Below are positions 25,591-38,222 of a DNA stretch of 64,000 nt, piece by piece. Both the position numbers and the translations under genes were made by a program. The notes beneath the pieces are model-generated. The model did no database searches and had not been told where the DNA came from. It saw only the letters and a list, made by a program, of their open reading frames with translations. The stretch spans positions 35,198,660-35,262,659 of the forward strand of contig OY720350.1 of the NCBI GenBank assembly GCA_963082975.1. Reading direction: 5' to 3'. Position 1 is the stretch's first letter. Each line of letters opens with the position of its first letter. Origin of the DNA: Labia minor (Eukaryota; Arthropoda; Insecta; Dermaptera; Spongiphoridae).

Positions 25591-26669
25591 AAATATATAT
25601 ATATGTATATATATTAAATAAATATTAAAATTATTTCTGCAACAGTATAGTTGAAATATCACATTATTATTTATGGCATCAACAAAGATCTTATTAAAAT
25701 TAGGAATCAAAATTTAACAGAAAGTAAAGGAACTAGAATCTAGATTCTTGATCATCGATGGTCTACAATGAGGATGAAAGTTCCAAACAACAAGATATTA
25801 ATTCTAATATAAACTACTTGCTGAGTAGTCTCCACTAGGATTTATGGAAAGGGATTATGCCAAAATGAACACAAACGATATATTAAAATAATCGAAATTG
25901 ATATTTTTCACAAATATGTAGTTTTTTAATTGATTAAAGCGTGGAAAAGGAACTATCTTTTAATGGCCTCTTTGCCCATCTGCGACCGACAGAGGGTTAA
26001 CTATAAAATATTCTTATCATGACCAACGAAAATGTATTCGGAATTTTATTGATGGATAAAATATGATATATATATTGGTGAAAAAATTTATTTTATACAT
26101 ATATCAAATACTACAATTAAATTTGGTTCTTAATTTGATTTTAATTAAATCATAGCAGGTTTTTTTAAAGTATTATCACATTAATTTTTCTAATGTTGTT
26201 TAAAGTAAGTAACACTATACCAACTGTCATAAACACATTTGAAGTAAATAAATACATTTTCGAAAATTCAATATTAGTAAATCAGGAAGATAAGACAAGT
26301 CTAATTGTAAGCCGAAAATGATGGTTGGACATAAATATTTTGTGGAACTCTATTCTAGATTATTTATGAATCAAACTTGGTTATAATTTAATTTAAAAAA
26401 ATCGTTTTACTGAGCCTAATGATTTTATGGGCAGGAATTTAAACTACTAAATCACATCATCCTATATTTCCAATTTAATAACATTAATGTCGGTAATGTT
26501 TTTGTAGTTTTGCAAAAAAAATTTGTTTATTTTAAAATACTTTTTTTATAATAAAAATTTTTATTACAAATGTAAAAAACTTATATTTATTTATACATTA
26601 TATAGATATTAATAAATAACTTAAAATGATTCTAAGAGATTTTAAAAAAATATTTTGGATATTCAAAAT
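25591..26669. other. intergenic region downstream of TOP3A, no gene seen
   Basis: AT-rich with several less AT-rich patches (about 25730-25850 and 25960-26030) but no frame that resembles protein and no bounded repeat. TOP3A 3' UTR is expected at the right edge. Confidence 0.4.
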
Positions 26670-29600
26670 TTAATCTTTAAATGGACAATTCTTTTTATTA
26701 TGCCCTAAAAAGACAAAAGTAAAAATTAAAATATATTTTTTAATATTTTTAAAAATCATTAATTATATACCTTCATTGGAGCAAACTCCACATTTTCTTT
26801 TTGCTTTTGTACCGGAACTGTTACCAGTAGCAGGCCTTTTCATATTTTTACCTAAAAAAATGAACAAATTTAAAAATTAAATAAACATTTTTTTCCATTT
26901 GAATTAAGATGAATATATTCAGGTCAACGAAAAATTAATATAAACAATTGATTACAGTTAAAAGCATCGTGGATGCAATTCAAAGAAAATTGATAAAATT
27001 TAAAGTTTTTGTTTTCTTTTTAATTTACTTAACTTTTAAAGTTATTTTTTAAAAAATGTTAATACTGTTAAAATTATGATTAAACCGAAAAATATTAATT
27101 ATTAATTTTAATATTTTTATCTATTTTGGAAAATTAAAAAATCGTACCTTGGGAAACACCAGAGGTTGAGGGTTGATCAGCCCATTGAAAAAAGCTACAT
27201 GTACGAGTTGGACATGAAAAAAATTCTCTGCCCTTATTTGGACCAATTTTTTGAACAGTTAAAAAGGCTGCTGGCTTTCCACATTGACATTGTGTGCTGT
27301 TGTTGGATCGATTTTCATCTTGATCATCATTATTGAATGAAGTAGGGATTCTAGTTGTATTAGAAGACTCCTCATCAACCCATTTAAAAAAACTACATTG
27401 ATTAGGATTTTTTCCACATTTATAAAATAATCGTCCTTTATTTGGCCCATCTTTATTCACAGTTAATTTTTTGGCCTCTATATTACAATTACATTTAATA
27501 TCTGATTCATTAGTATCATCACTATTTGCTAAAATGAAATATGTATTGGTTAATATATAATTATATTTATATAGAAATAAAATAAGAAAGTTTTTTATAT
27601 AAAAATACAAAAAAATACCTGAAGATCGAAATGGTGATGAAAAATTAGAACCAAATGCTTGGGAATGAACAGGTCTTTCTAATTGACCAAGTCCTAAATT
27701 AGCAAGTTGGTTAACGTCTCGTCCTCTTCCCCTTCCCCTTCCTTTTCCCGATGCCTGCTTTTTATTTGTACTAGTTCCTCTTGATGTACCTCCTCTATTT
27801 GATCTTCCAGCACCTCCTCTTCTTGAAGGACTTGAACTTTGAGAACCAAATCTCATATTTTCATTGTTATTAAAGTTGGAATGGGTTTCGTCAACCCATT
27901 GAAAAAAATTACATCTTTGAGCAGGATTTGTTTGTGGACAACCATAAAATTGTCTATTTTGATTTGGTCCTTCCTTTCTAACTTGACAACTGTATAAAAA
28001 AAAATTTGATATTAAATATTGTTGTAAATTTTATTATTTTTTTTTTTTTTAATTTTTTATAAAGTCTACTTTTATACAACCTATCTATGAGAGAATAAAT
28101 CTTTTTTAAAATAATAATCCGTTAGTAACAGATGATAAGAATCTTAAAAAGCTTAACCCAAATAAACATTTATGAATTTTTAAACGGAAAATTGGATTGA
28201 AATAAGAGATTTATTAAATAAAATCAATTGATTAAATTAGAAATTAGTTGTATCTTATTCATAATTATTTATAATTTATTAATTTAGAAGAAATAAACCC
28301 ACATTTTTGCTGGTTGATGACATTTACATTCTATCCTTTGTGGTTGAGAATTATCATTTTCTTCCTCATTTGACATTAACCACACAGGAGTTTCACTTTC
28401 GGGTTCTTTCCATAGAAAAAAATTACATTCTCTTGTTGAACATGAATAAAAATGACGGCCTTGATTAGCACCAGCTTTTGAAACTGTATTAACTTTGGCA
28501 GATCTATTGCACGAACAATAGATAGGATTTTCAGAATCATCAGAAAATCTAAAATAAAAAATCCAGTTAAAAAAAACTTTAATAAAACAATAAAAACGAT
28601 CACAAATCTTCCTTAAGTAGACTTACACTGAATTTAAATTACTATTTGGGTATGCAGTTTCATTATTTGAATTCATTGAAGAAAAATAGTTTGTGATAGG
28701 ATTATTTGGAGGTATTACTCGTCCGTTATTTGTATTCTGGTTAGAAACAGTTCGTGAAGGTGTAAATGTATTTTTTGTTTGTGGTTTCTTTGGAGAAGGT
28801 TTAGATTTCGGAGAACCTCTTGGAAACTGATTAGGCCTTTGAGATGGAGGAGGAGGACGTGGAGGACGAGGAGGGGAATCAGGTGGAAAATCATTATTAT
28901 CGTTATTATTATGATTATTATTTCTTGAAGATCCTGAAAAATATGATTTGATTAAATTTTCATTAGTCTTAATAAAGGTACAGATAAAAATATATATTAG
29001 GTCAATTGGAGAAACATTTTAATAATAAAAAATATAAAATTTTATTGATTGATTTTATAGTGATAATTAAAAAGTTTTGAAATCTTAACTAAATATATGC
29101 TTAAATATTTTTCTTTTTGATTTTATATTTAATTCAAAATTCTTTTTTAAACGATTTTGAATAAAATATATATTGAATAAAAACAATATACATTAATGTA
29201 TATTTAATTACCTCTAATTTTATGAGGTTGAATCCCTAAAAACATTAATAAATCTCTGTCACATCCTCCTAAACATGAAGTAAATGTACGTGGAAATCTT
29301 GGTGCTCCGTATCCTTGACGAAATTGAAATTTTAACTGTTTGATTGGTGGAGAACACTAAAACATTTAAAATATACGCCTTTTTAAATAATTTTCATTTC
29401 ATTTATTTTTAAATTTAAGTTCGTATATTATCATTCAATTTAAAATGATAAATTGTTAATATAGGTTAATATATGGACTTTTTATTTAAAAAATAGATAT
29501 CAATCAATTTATGGCTAATTTAGTATAAACATTTTATTCATAACTAATTAATATTTAATATCTTATAAATGTCAATACTTGGTAATTAATAGAAAATGCA

Positions 29601-32600
29601 CTTAGTCTATTTTCAAAATGAAAAATAATATATTAAAATAATATAATAAAAATAAATAAATTTTTATAAGTACTAACATTTGGGCAATCTTGTTCTTCTA
29701 TTGTAACTTCTTCAACCCCCATAGGAAACCAGGTGGCATTCTTACATGATGGAAAATTTAAACATGAAATAAATAATTTCTTTTCTTCACGAGTTCTTCT
29801 CAAGATCAGATCTCCATCCCCACAAGCAGGGCATTTACATAAAAGTTTTTGTTGATTAAAATTTGGAACATCTAGTGATTCACTATTTTGTGGTTGTTCA
29901 GTTAAATATTTTGATAAAGCTTGATCTAATTTTATAGCTTGATTAACTGCGGCTTGAAAAACAGCTTTATAACTTTGTATTTGATCTTGTAACACAATTG
30001 CAGGATCTTTTTGGCCATTGCAAATTTTTTTCAAATCACTTTCAAGTTCAGCTCTTAAATGAGGCTTTGAAAGTGCAAATCCCATTTCATCGTAGCCGTC
30101 AACAAGTCCCATACCTAGTTATATAATAATATTAAATATTTAAAAAATAAACGCCAAGATAGCATTAGAACTATCCAATATGCCAAACTATATTTGGAGT
30201 TTGGAAGTAAGAAGAAAATAAAAAGTCTATCTCTTCTAAGTTTAATTTGAAGTAAGTTTAAAGAAACAAATTTGAAGATAGTCGAAAATCTATCCAAAAA
30301 AGGAATAATCAAGCAGATCTCTGCAGAAAATAAACAACAAAGATTTTATAGATGAAAAAAAACAATACATGTGGAATGTAGACGATTTACACTTTGAAAC
30401 TATTTGAAAAGAGACATTGAATAATATACAAATTATTAAAAATTATTTGAAAATTCTAAATAGACAATGGAATGAAGTGATTATGGTTGATGTTTAGAAG
30501 GATAGATAAAATCAAAGAAATTAAATAATAATTCTAATACTAATAGATTGAAAAAACAATTAAGATAATTACCAAGTTGTCCTGGAACAAAACCACCTCC
30601 ATCTAATCCAATATACATTCTTTGTTTAATTTTTTCAATATGTTCAGCGTGTGTTGCATCAGTACCTATTCCATGTTTCTCCATTAATGCAATCAGATCT
30701 GCTTCTGTAAGTAAGTGAGGCGGCTCAGTTTTACTTTCTCTCATATCGATTGATGTTGGGGTAAATTGTTCATCCTAGAAATTCATAATATAATATAATA
30801 AAATACATATAATATATCAGAAAAAATACAGCTTAATTAGGAAAACATACTATTTAATGAAAGTAATAAATTTAATCATGTCGAACTTGAGTAATATTTT
30901 AAAAAAATAAAAAATCAAATTAAATACCCTTTGATAATTATGAATTTCTTTCCCACTCCATTTATCATATGGGTAAACGTCTAGGTAATTTCTTTCTAAA
31001 ATAACAAGTCCACTTGCACTGAATTTCTCTTCATTGATAACAATATTTACAATGGTCTCATGTCCAAGTGCATCTTTATGACAGCAAGCGAGAAAATGTC
31101 TTGTGATAAATTCAAAGAGTCGAGCTTCATTTCCCGATAATTCTGAATCAGGTAATTTAGTAGGATGAATTGGCGGATGGGCTTTATCTGTTTTTTTGCC
31201 CTGTCTCGGTGTGGGCCCACCTTCGTCCATAATTCGTTGGGCAAAGGCTAAAAATTTTACAAATATTTTAAATAATTTAATAATTTCCCCTTTATATATA
31301 TATATAATATACTAATCAAATCAAAAACAATATTATTAATTAATAAATAAAGTTAATATACATAATAGTATATTATTTAAAATTAGAATTAAGAAAAAAA
31401 AAGAAAATTCCCTTACCTCCCCATTGATTATGTCGAATTTGTTGTTGTACTAAATCTCCAAGTTTTAATTCAGGTGGAAAAATATTTGTTTCTGTTCTCG
31501 GATAACTAATAAAACCTTTTTGATATAATTTTTCCGCAATTGTCATTGTTTCTTTAGCAGTTAATTTCAATTTTCGTACTGATAGTTTTTCCATTTCCTT
31601 AAATTCAAAACTGTTTTTAAAAATAATTTAAATAATATATAATATTAATAAAAATAATATTGAATTTAATTTATTGTAAAGATTTTATTAATATAGAGTA
31701 ATTATTAAAATAAGTGTCATAATATATAAAATAAATGTCTTTAGGAAAATATAACTAAAAAGAGCAAGGGAATTTTCTTGCTAAAATGTTTATTACTATA
31801 GATCAGTGGTTCTTAACCGGGGGTGCCCGCACCCCTGGGGGTGCGGGAATGTATTTTTGGGGGTGCGGGAGAAGCCCCTACCTAACCATAAAAATTATTA
31901 AATATCATTTATTAAATTTCTTATAATAAATATTTGAAATCTGCAATAATGTCCCCAATATTGAAGCTCATAAAAATTGCTAGGAACCTAAAATGCAAGT
32001 GATGACTTACGCGTATGTCTTTCAAAAAAGGAACCTCGCTTCGCCAGTATAATAATGAACAAACAACAGACTAGTCATTAATAAAAATAATATTGTTTTG
32101 TATTTATATAAAATGTACAATGTTTTTCAATAAACAATAAACAATAAGTTTCGCAAAAAATGTATTTTTCTAGACTAAAAAAATTAAAACACATTTTTCA
32201 ATGGGGGTGCGGAGATATATTTTCAGATTCAATGGGGTGCGACTCGCTAGAAAGGTTAAGAAACACTGCTATAGATGTATGTATATATATCAAATGACTT
32301 TGAAGATCGTAAAAAATGACTTCTAGACCTAAACTTAATAATATGTGAAGAGAAAGAAATGGGAATGTTTGTAGAAACTCTTTTATCTATATTATTTTCA
32401 TTAAATATTTTTTTTTAAATATTTCAGAGTTAAAAATTTAGAGATATTAGAAAAATTGTATTTGAAAATAATACTCTATTAATAGAATTAAGAGTTAATT
32501 ATACAAGAAAATAATAATTATATATATTAAAAATAGTTATTTAATAAAATATAATACTAATTTAAAATTAGATATATCAAAAATCCATTCTTACAACTGT

Positions 32601-34478
32601 ATCTAAAGGTTCCGGTCTCCATTTATGTTTTGGTTTGGATATGACAGATAGAACAGTTGCTACTGGGTTTTCCTTACACAATTCAAAATAAGCTTCACAA
32701 GTATTTTTATCAAACAATCTGTCTCTATCCCATTTAAATTGTACAGTTAAATCCTTAATTTTATGTTTGACTTCTATCGTCCAAAAATTTTCTGAAATAA
32801 AATTTTCAATTTCCTAAAATAAATAAATAAATAATTAAAAAATTAATAATATATAAAATGATTTGAATGAATATTTAATTTTTATACCTTGTAACGTTCA
32901 ACAACAAATCCCAATGTCGGAAATTGACATGTACCATAACTGATAACATTTTTTGAAAGTAGAGCAGGAAAGACCTTTTGAAGACGAAGTGTTTGAAATC
33001 TTGTAAATGCCGCACCTTATTTCAATAATTCGATAATATAATTTATATTAAACTTTTGTTGAATTGTATAAAAATTTAATTAATTACATATATCATGTAC
33101 CAAATTGAAAATTACTTTCATTTAATTTTAAATTTATTTTAATTATACTTAAAATTAAATGATATATATTAAGAGAATTTTTATTAAAAGACCACATTAT
33201 TTGTATAAAATTATTTATTAAATTAAAATAATTGTACAACGTTTCAACTGCTTATTCTGCAGTCGTTTTCAAGTAACCGTACGCTTGCTCCGATTCAAGC
33301 ATCAGTCCGCTTGAATCGGAGCAAGCGTACGGTTACTTGAAAACGACTGCAGAATAAGCAGTTGAAACGTTGTACAATTATTTTAATTTAATAAATAATT
33401 TTATACAAATAATGTGGTCTTTTAATAAAAATTCTCTTAATAATTATCAAAATAACCACAAAAGCTTTAATAAATGATATATATTTGATAAATATTTCTT
33501 AAAAAATTTCATATACGTATATATATATATATATATATAATGAAATTACCAATACGCAGATCCAATTCTTGACGGACATTAACTGCGTTAATAGTATTTT
33601 GATTTAAAGTTTCTAGATTATTCAACGCTCGAAAACAAGATGATGAAGTAATTTCAGAAAATATTGCTCTAAGAAAAATATTGTTAATTAAATATAAATA
33701 TAAATTAAAAAATAAATTTATGAATAGAAATTGCAAGATACCTATGAATTTGTATTCTAGGATTCTTTTCAAGGCACACTTCAGCTATTTCGGAACCGAT
33801 ATTTTCACCTTCTCTATCACAATCAGTCCATATGATTAGTTTTTGACATCCTCGAATCTCTCTTTCCAATGTTCTCTAAAAATATATTATCACTATTAAT
33901 CTGATTCAAATCTTCCACAAAAATAAAATCAAAAGTTTAACTTTAAATTTAAACATGGGAACATAAGAATTTAAAGTAATATTGAAAGTTTTTTATCATG
34001 CTTAGAATAATATTCATTCTGTAGAATATTATAGATTAAAATAAAATCAACATTTCTTTTGAAAACAAAGACAATTAGAAAAAACTTGAAATACAATAGC
34101 TACTTACTTTAATTTGTTTGAAATTATCTGGACATGATTTTTGCACTGGTGCTTCAAATAACATTAATGGACTAATATAATGCCAATTTTTATAAGATCC
34201 CAAGAATTCCAGTTCCATGAGATGTCCAGAAACGGATGTCATTATCATTGAACATCCCTTTTGTCCAAATAAATCCATTTGAAATTCATAAATTTTATTA
34301 AATTTCGAATATCCTTCACGCTATAAATAGTTTTATATTTGTTGAAATATTTATTTTTATTTTTTAATTCATTATTTTGAAATAAAATAGATCATACCCG
34401 ATTGGAATTTCCTCGTGATAAAAATTTAGAAATATTTTTGGCTGCATCATTTTTTTCGGCGACATTTAAAATCTTCAT
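26670..34478 (-). CDS. TOP3A: DNA topoisomerase III alpha, seventeen exons, 1199 aa
   Basis: Type IA topoisomerase that dissolves double Holliday junctions with BLM and RMI1, and decatenates mitochondrial DNA in other animals. Exons: 34478-34398, 34320-34108, 33875-33742, 33668-33550, 33015-32888, 32813-32595, 31597-31417, 31247-30928, 30774-30573, 30114-29678, 29356-29212, 28933-28627, 28548-28303, 27989-27619, 27528-27148, 26851-26771, 26704-26670 (3600 nt, in frame). The Toprim domain has AEKNDAAK and TDCDREGE (D116, D118). The active-site Tyr is in ISYPRTETN (Y330). A C4 zinc ribbon lies at about 625-660 and a Pro/Asn-rich linker at about 730-830. Four GRF zinc fingers start near C840, C903, C1047 and C1115, with an RG-rich segment at about 967-1002. 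A terminal CCHC knuckle (C1182, C1185, H1190, C1195) is split by the last intron. The start Met abuts [10 protein letters not shown]; an upstream targeting exon is possible. Introns 4 and 6 contain mobile elements. Confidence 0.95.
31804..32268. mobile_element. hAT-type MITE (465 bp) in TOP3A intron 6, perfect 8-bp duplication
   Basis: Ends CAGTGGTTCTTAACC and GGTTAAGAAACACTG are inverted repeats (one mismatch). The 8-bp duplication CTATAGAT is exact at 31796-31803 and 32269-32276. The left end has repeated GGGGGTGCGGG words. Non-coding. It lies within TOP3A intron 6 without touching the splice sites. Confidence 0.93.
33171..33470. repeat. head-to-head Penelope-like repeat pair in TOP3A intron 4
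   Basis: The left arm (33171-33301) is the reverse complement of the right arm (33302 onward) over roughly 130 bp, meeting at AAGCA/TCAGTCCGCTT. Each arm is the same unit as at 16766-17103, and the right arm carries the full tail ending TTTAATAAAT. Flanks TAAATGATATATATT at 33156-33170 and 33471-33485 are an apparent 15-bp target duplication. The insertion starts about 155 bp upstream of the exon 5 acceptor. Confidence 0.8.
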
Positions 34479-34670
34479 CGTTGATTTATATCTTAAAATG
34501 AAATGTGAAATAATATATTTTCTCGTTATAATTTTAAACATATTCAAATGATAGTAACATTTTAAAAAAAATATATGATTCTATGTTAAAAATTTAAAAT
34601 GACATTTGTTAAGGTTAGTTCAGGTTAGTTCTAATAATATAAACATAGAGTATGGAAAAATTTTGAATTT

Positions 34671-34692
34671 TCCCGGTTCAATGGCGGGGAAA
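34671..34692. promoter_or_regulatory. possible TOP3A promoter motif with inverted TTTTCCC/GGGGAAAA
   Basis: About 195 bp upstream of the TOP3A ATG, a GC-containing island in AT-rich DNA has TTTTCCCGG and GGCGGGGAAAA in inverted arrangement. This is reminiscent of E2F-type sites but not an exact match. Function is inferred from position only. Confidence 0.3.
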
Positions 34693-35009
34693 AATAAATT
34701 AAATTATAAATAATTAATCAATATCAAATATTTATATTTTAAATATAGATTTTAAAAAATAATCATTTCCAAAATATTTATTTTTATTAAACATCTATTT
34801 AACATTTACATTTTAATTTTAAAACTATAAACTCATTTTATTTAAATAGAAAATATTTTATTTTGAAAAAGTAGAGAAGAAAATATATAAATAATTAAAT
34901 ACTCTCCGACCGCTTTCAGCACTCTTTGCACCTAGACAGGGGGAAGGGGCACTGCTCCCTGTATCCCCGAAGTGATACATAGCATTTAGTTGAAAGTGTG
35001 TGTATATAT

Positions 35010-36188
35010 CAGGGCTTCGAACCGGAACTGAACCGAAAACCGAAAAAAACCGGTATTTTTGTCAGAACGAAAACCGGAGCTGAACCGAAAAAAATAATAT
35101 CGGTTTATTTCGGTTCAGTACGTGTTCAATCCAGAGTTGCCACAAGAGGTGTTTTGGCAACACCCAAGCCCGAATTTTTTTCAATTAGTTATGCCTCGCA
35201 CTGCATGGTGTCGTAAAAACTTTGTTTCAAAAATTAGTGTCCTAGTCATACTCTCCTTCGGTTGTGTTGGCAGCGTCTCGTAGTCGCAATACAGAATTTA
35301 ATGTTTTCATCGTTTGTTTAATACTGATATTTTGATTTAATGATAGTATTAATTTTTTAAATTATTTATTCCATTTGTTACAGGGTTATGTATTGATATA
35401 AAGAAAATGATTCATAAATATAAATAAAATTATTAAATAAATTTAAACAAATATTGAATACCTTTGACCAAGTACGAAGATTAGACAGAAAAAAACTTAT
35501 TTTAGAATTTTGGGAGGAAAATAAAAATACATATCCTCATTTTAACAAAATTGCAATGGTGGTTTTAGGAGATACTGCAACACAAGTTAGTGTTGAAAGA
35601 GCTTTCTCTGGTTTAAAGTTTATTTTACGAGACAATAGAAATAGTTTAAATGAAAATATATTAGAAGATATTTTAATAATTAGAGGTATAATTTTCATCT
35701 TTTATAATTCTAGTTATAATTATAAGTAAATATATCCAAGAATCCTGTATACTTTAACATTAAATATACGAATTTGTTTCGTTTGTTGAGTGTTTGTGTG
35801 TGAAAGTAGAAGGATGTAAAAAAATATTCATACTTATTTGTTTCGTTTAATAAATTATATTAACATCTTATATTATATACTTCTAATTATTATACCTTTA
35901 ATTAATTATTATTATTTATATTATATTGTATCAATTCATGTAGTATGATTTAGGGTGGTAGCAAGAAATATTTTTATATATTTATGGCAGACTCGGCATA
36001 CCCCGACCTAAATTTCTAATACAAATAAAAGGTCTTTAAAATTAATTAATCGGAGCTGAACCGAAAACCGAAAACCGAAAAAAACCGTTATTTTTGCCGG
36101 AACGAAAACCGGAACCGAACTGATATTTTTTTTTTTTATTGAACCGGAACGAAAACCGAAACGAAAAAAATAACGGTTCGAAGCCCTG
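35010..36188 (+). mobile_element. internally deleted hAT element (1179 bp)
   Basis: Ends CAGGGCTTCGAACCG and CGGTTCGAAGCCCTG are perfect 15-bp inverted repeats. GTATATAT is duplicated exactly at 35002-35009 and 36189-36196. Subterminal regions on both sides carry clusters of CCGAAAACCG and CCGGAACCGAA words, typical transposase-binding arrays. Only the C-terminal dimerisation segment of the transposase remains, so the element is non-autonomous. Confidence 0.93.
35454..35729 (+). pseudogene. hAT transposase C-terminal dimerisation fragment
   Basis: About 80 codons inside the hAT element match the hAT family C-terminal dimerisation pattern: ILEFWEENKNTYPHF, then VLGDTATQVSVERAFSG, then DNRNSLNENILEDILIIR. 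There is no ATG at the beginning, and the zinc-finger and RNase-H-like parts are absent. This is a remnant rather than a working gene. Confidence 0.85.
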
Positions 36189-36584
36189 GTATATATAATA
36201 GGTTTTCATTTATTTTATTTCACTCAGTGTATTAAACCTTCATTTCATTTTGTGTTCGTAATTATATATTTTAATTAATTCTAATTTTAATGTATATGTT
36301 ATAATGAAGTATAATATTCCTTAATCATTTTATTTCGATATTTTATTTTCATTGATTTATTGAAAAATTTTAATTATAATGAAATATTAAGGAAATATAA
36401 AGAGACTTGAAATATTTTATTAAAATAATATTAAACATTTTTAAAACGTTATTTAAACTTAAATAATAATTAATATTAATAGTATTAATTTAAATTCATT
36501 AATTTATTTGTTTTTTCCATGGGGTTTTCGCTTTTATTAATTTTTAAAGAACATAGTTGTCCTCTTCCCTCAGAAGAAACTTAT

Positions 36585-36675
36585 CTATCCATGTGGTGCT
36601 AGGGGATTCAAAAATTATTAGTTGCAGCACACAGATTCCTCTAACAGTCTCTGTCCTGAGCCTCCTCCAACCGTT
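36585..36675 (-). pseudogene. decayed LINE reverse-transcriptase tail
   Basis: On the minus strand this reads ...EAQDRDC, stop, RNLCAA..., the same C-terminal signature as at 25478-25590 with a stop where Trp is expected. Short and broken. Confidence 0.45.
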
Positions 36676-36802
36676 AAATAAATTATAATAGAATATAATC
36701 ATTTGAATTTATATCAAATTTAAAAAATTTACCCAATTTTAAAAAAGACAAAAATTTTAAACAAGAGTCTTTTTTATCATTTGTCTAATAATTTAATTTT
36801 TA

Positions 36803-37170
36803 ACACCTGGTTCACCGAACCGCCGCTCGGTACTTTAAAAAAATGATTCCTTATGAACTATAAAATAAATAAACGATAAAATATATTAAACAATTTCAAA
36901 AAAATTTAAAAGTACATAAATTACCATAAAAAAATAATCAGAAAACATGCACCCTTTAAACGTATGTATTAATGCACTGAACGTCGGAAAAATATGGCCT
37001 GTGAATATAACATAATAGTACCTGGTTCACCGAGCCGCCGCTCAAATAATTTAAATTTAAAAGAACATAAATTAAAAAAATAGTCATAAAACATACAACC
37101 CTTAAACGTACCTATTATTAAGTATTATTAAGTATGGTCTGTGTATATAACATAATATATATATTTCGTA
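36803..37170. repeat. dispersed repeat family A, two adjacent partial copies
   Basis: Two consecutive segments (about 36803-37012 and 37019-37170) begin CCTGGTTCACCGA(A/G)CCGCCGCTC and continue with AAACATACAACCCTTAAACGTA-like words and TATAACATAATA. A third copy is at 49656-49890. No TIRs or coding capacity seen. Confidence 0.7.
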
Positions 37171-37289
37171 ATTTTATTTCAAGCTGAACACGTCTATACG
37201 TACACACAACGGACGGACGGACAGACAGACTGACAAAAGAAGGCAGAAAATATCCATTATATATAGGTAATTTTTATTTCTATGTTTTT

Positions 37290-38222
37290 TTCATCAAAAG
37301 TAATGTTAATTGTCACTAAAATTATTTTTTTAATATTATTTGTAATAATATTATTCCTCCAATCCCCACCCTCTCCCATCTCACTCACGTCCCTTACTAC
37401 ATTATCCACCCACTGCGTCCTTGGTCTTCCAAGCGGGCGTTTCCTACTCGGTCTCCCCACCAATATATTTTTCCCCATTCTTTCCTTTCCCATTCTAGCC
37501 ACGTGCCCTGCCCATCGCAGCCTTCTCGATTTTATAGTTCTAACTATATCTGGAGATGGATAGAGGTCATGCAATTCCTCGTTATGCAGTCTTCGCCATT
37601 CCCCGGTGACCTCATTTTTCTTTGGCCCATAAATGCTTCGCAGAATCCTATTCTCAAATACTCTAAATCTACTCTCGTCTCCTAAGGTCATAGACCATAC
37701 CTCACACCCATATAATACAACTGGTAAAATAATTGTTTTATATATTTTAATTTTTATCCCCTTTGATAATAATTTTGACGCGACAAACCCCTTTACTGGA
37801 TGAAAACAGGCGCTTCCCGATTGCAACCTCGCTTTAAATTCTTCTCGAATATTATTATCCTTCGTTATTACAGAACCGAAGTATTTAAATTTTTCTACAT
37901 TTTCAAATTCTATATTTTGTATGTTAAGACTTTGTGTGTGTTAATACTATTCCTCTCTGTTACTAAATTCTTTGTCTTAGTGCTATTAATTTATAGCACC
38001 ACCTTTCCTGCTTGGATTAATTTTTATACGCTATCTTTAATTGCACTTGCCGAATCTCCTATTATATTTAAGTCGTCTGCGTAACCTAATAACTTGAATT
38101 TTTTTGTTTAATTCGACTCCGTTTGATTTTTCCCCAATTTGTCTAATTGCATACTCAAGTACTAAATTAACTAAAATTAGTGATAATGCGTCTCCTTGTT
38201 TTAACCATTTGAATATCTTTCT
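37290..38222 (-). pseudogene. non-LTR retrotransposon reverse transcriptase, 3' half, broken
   Basis: On the minus strand the upstream part reads LKQGDALSLILVNLVLEYAI (RT motif with QGD), then after a frameshift LLGYADDLNIIGDS (YADD catalytic motif near 38069-38083). Several stops follow, then an open stretch with LPVVLYGCEVWSMTLGDE, RLRWAGHVARM and GRPRTQWVDNV, the usual thumb/C-terminal signatures of LINE polyproteins. The endonuclease and 5' half are missing. Decayed and non-functional. Confidence 0.85.

Noticed and set aside
33171-33470. A hammerhead ribozyme inside the Penelope-like unit
   Set aside because: GAAAC and a stem-loop are present, but the required CUGANGA box before the stem is missing in the read sequence.
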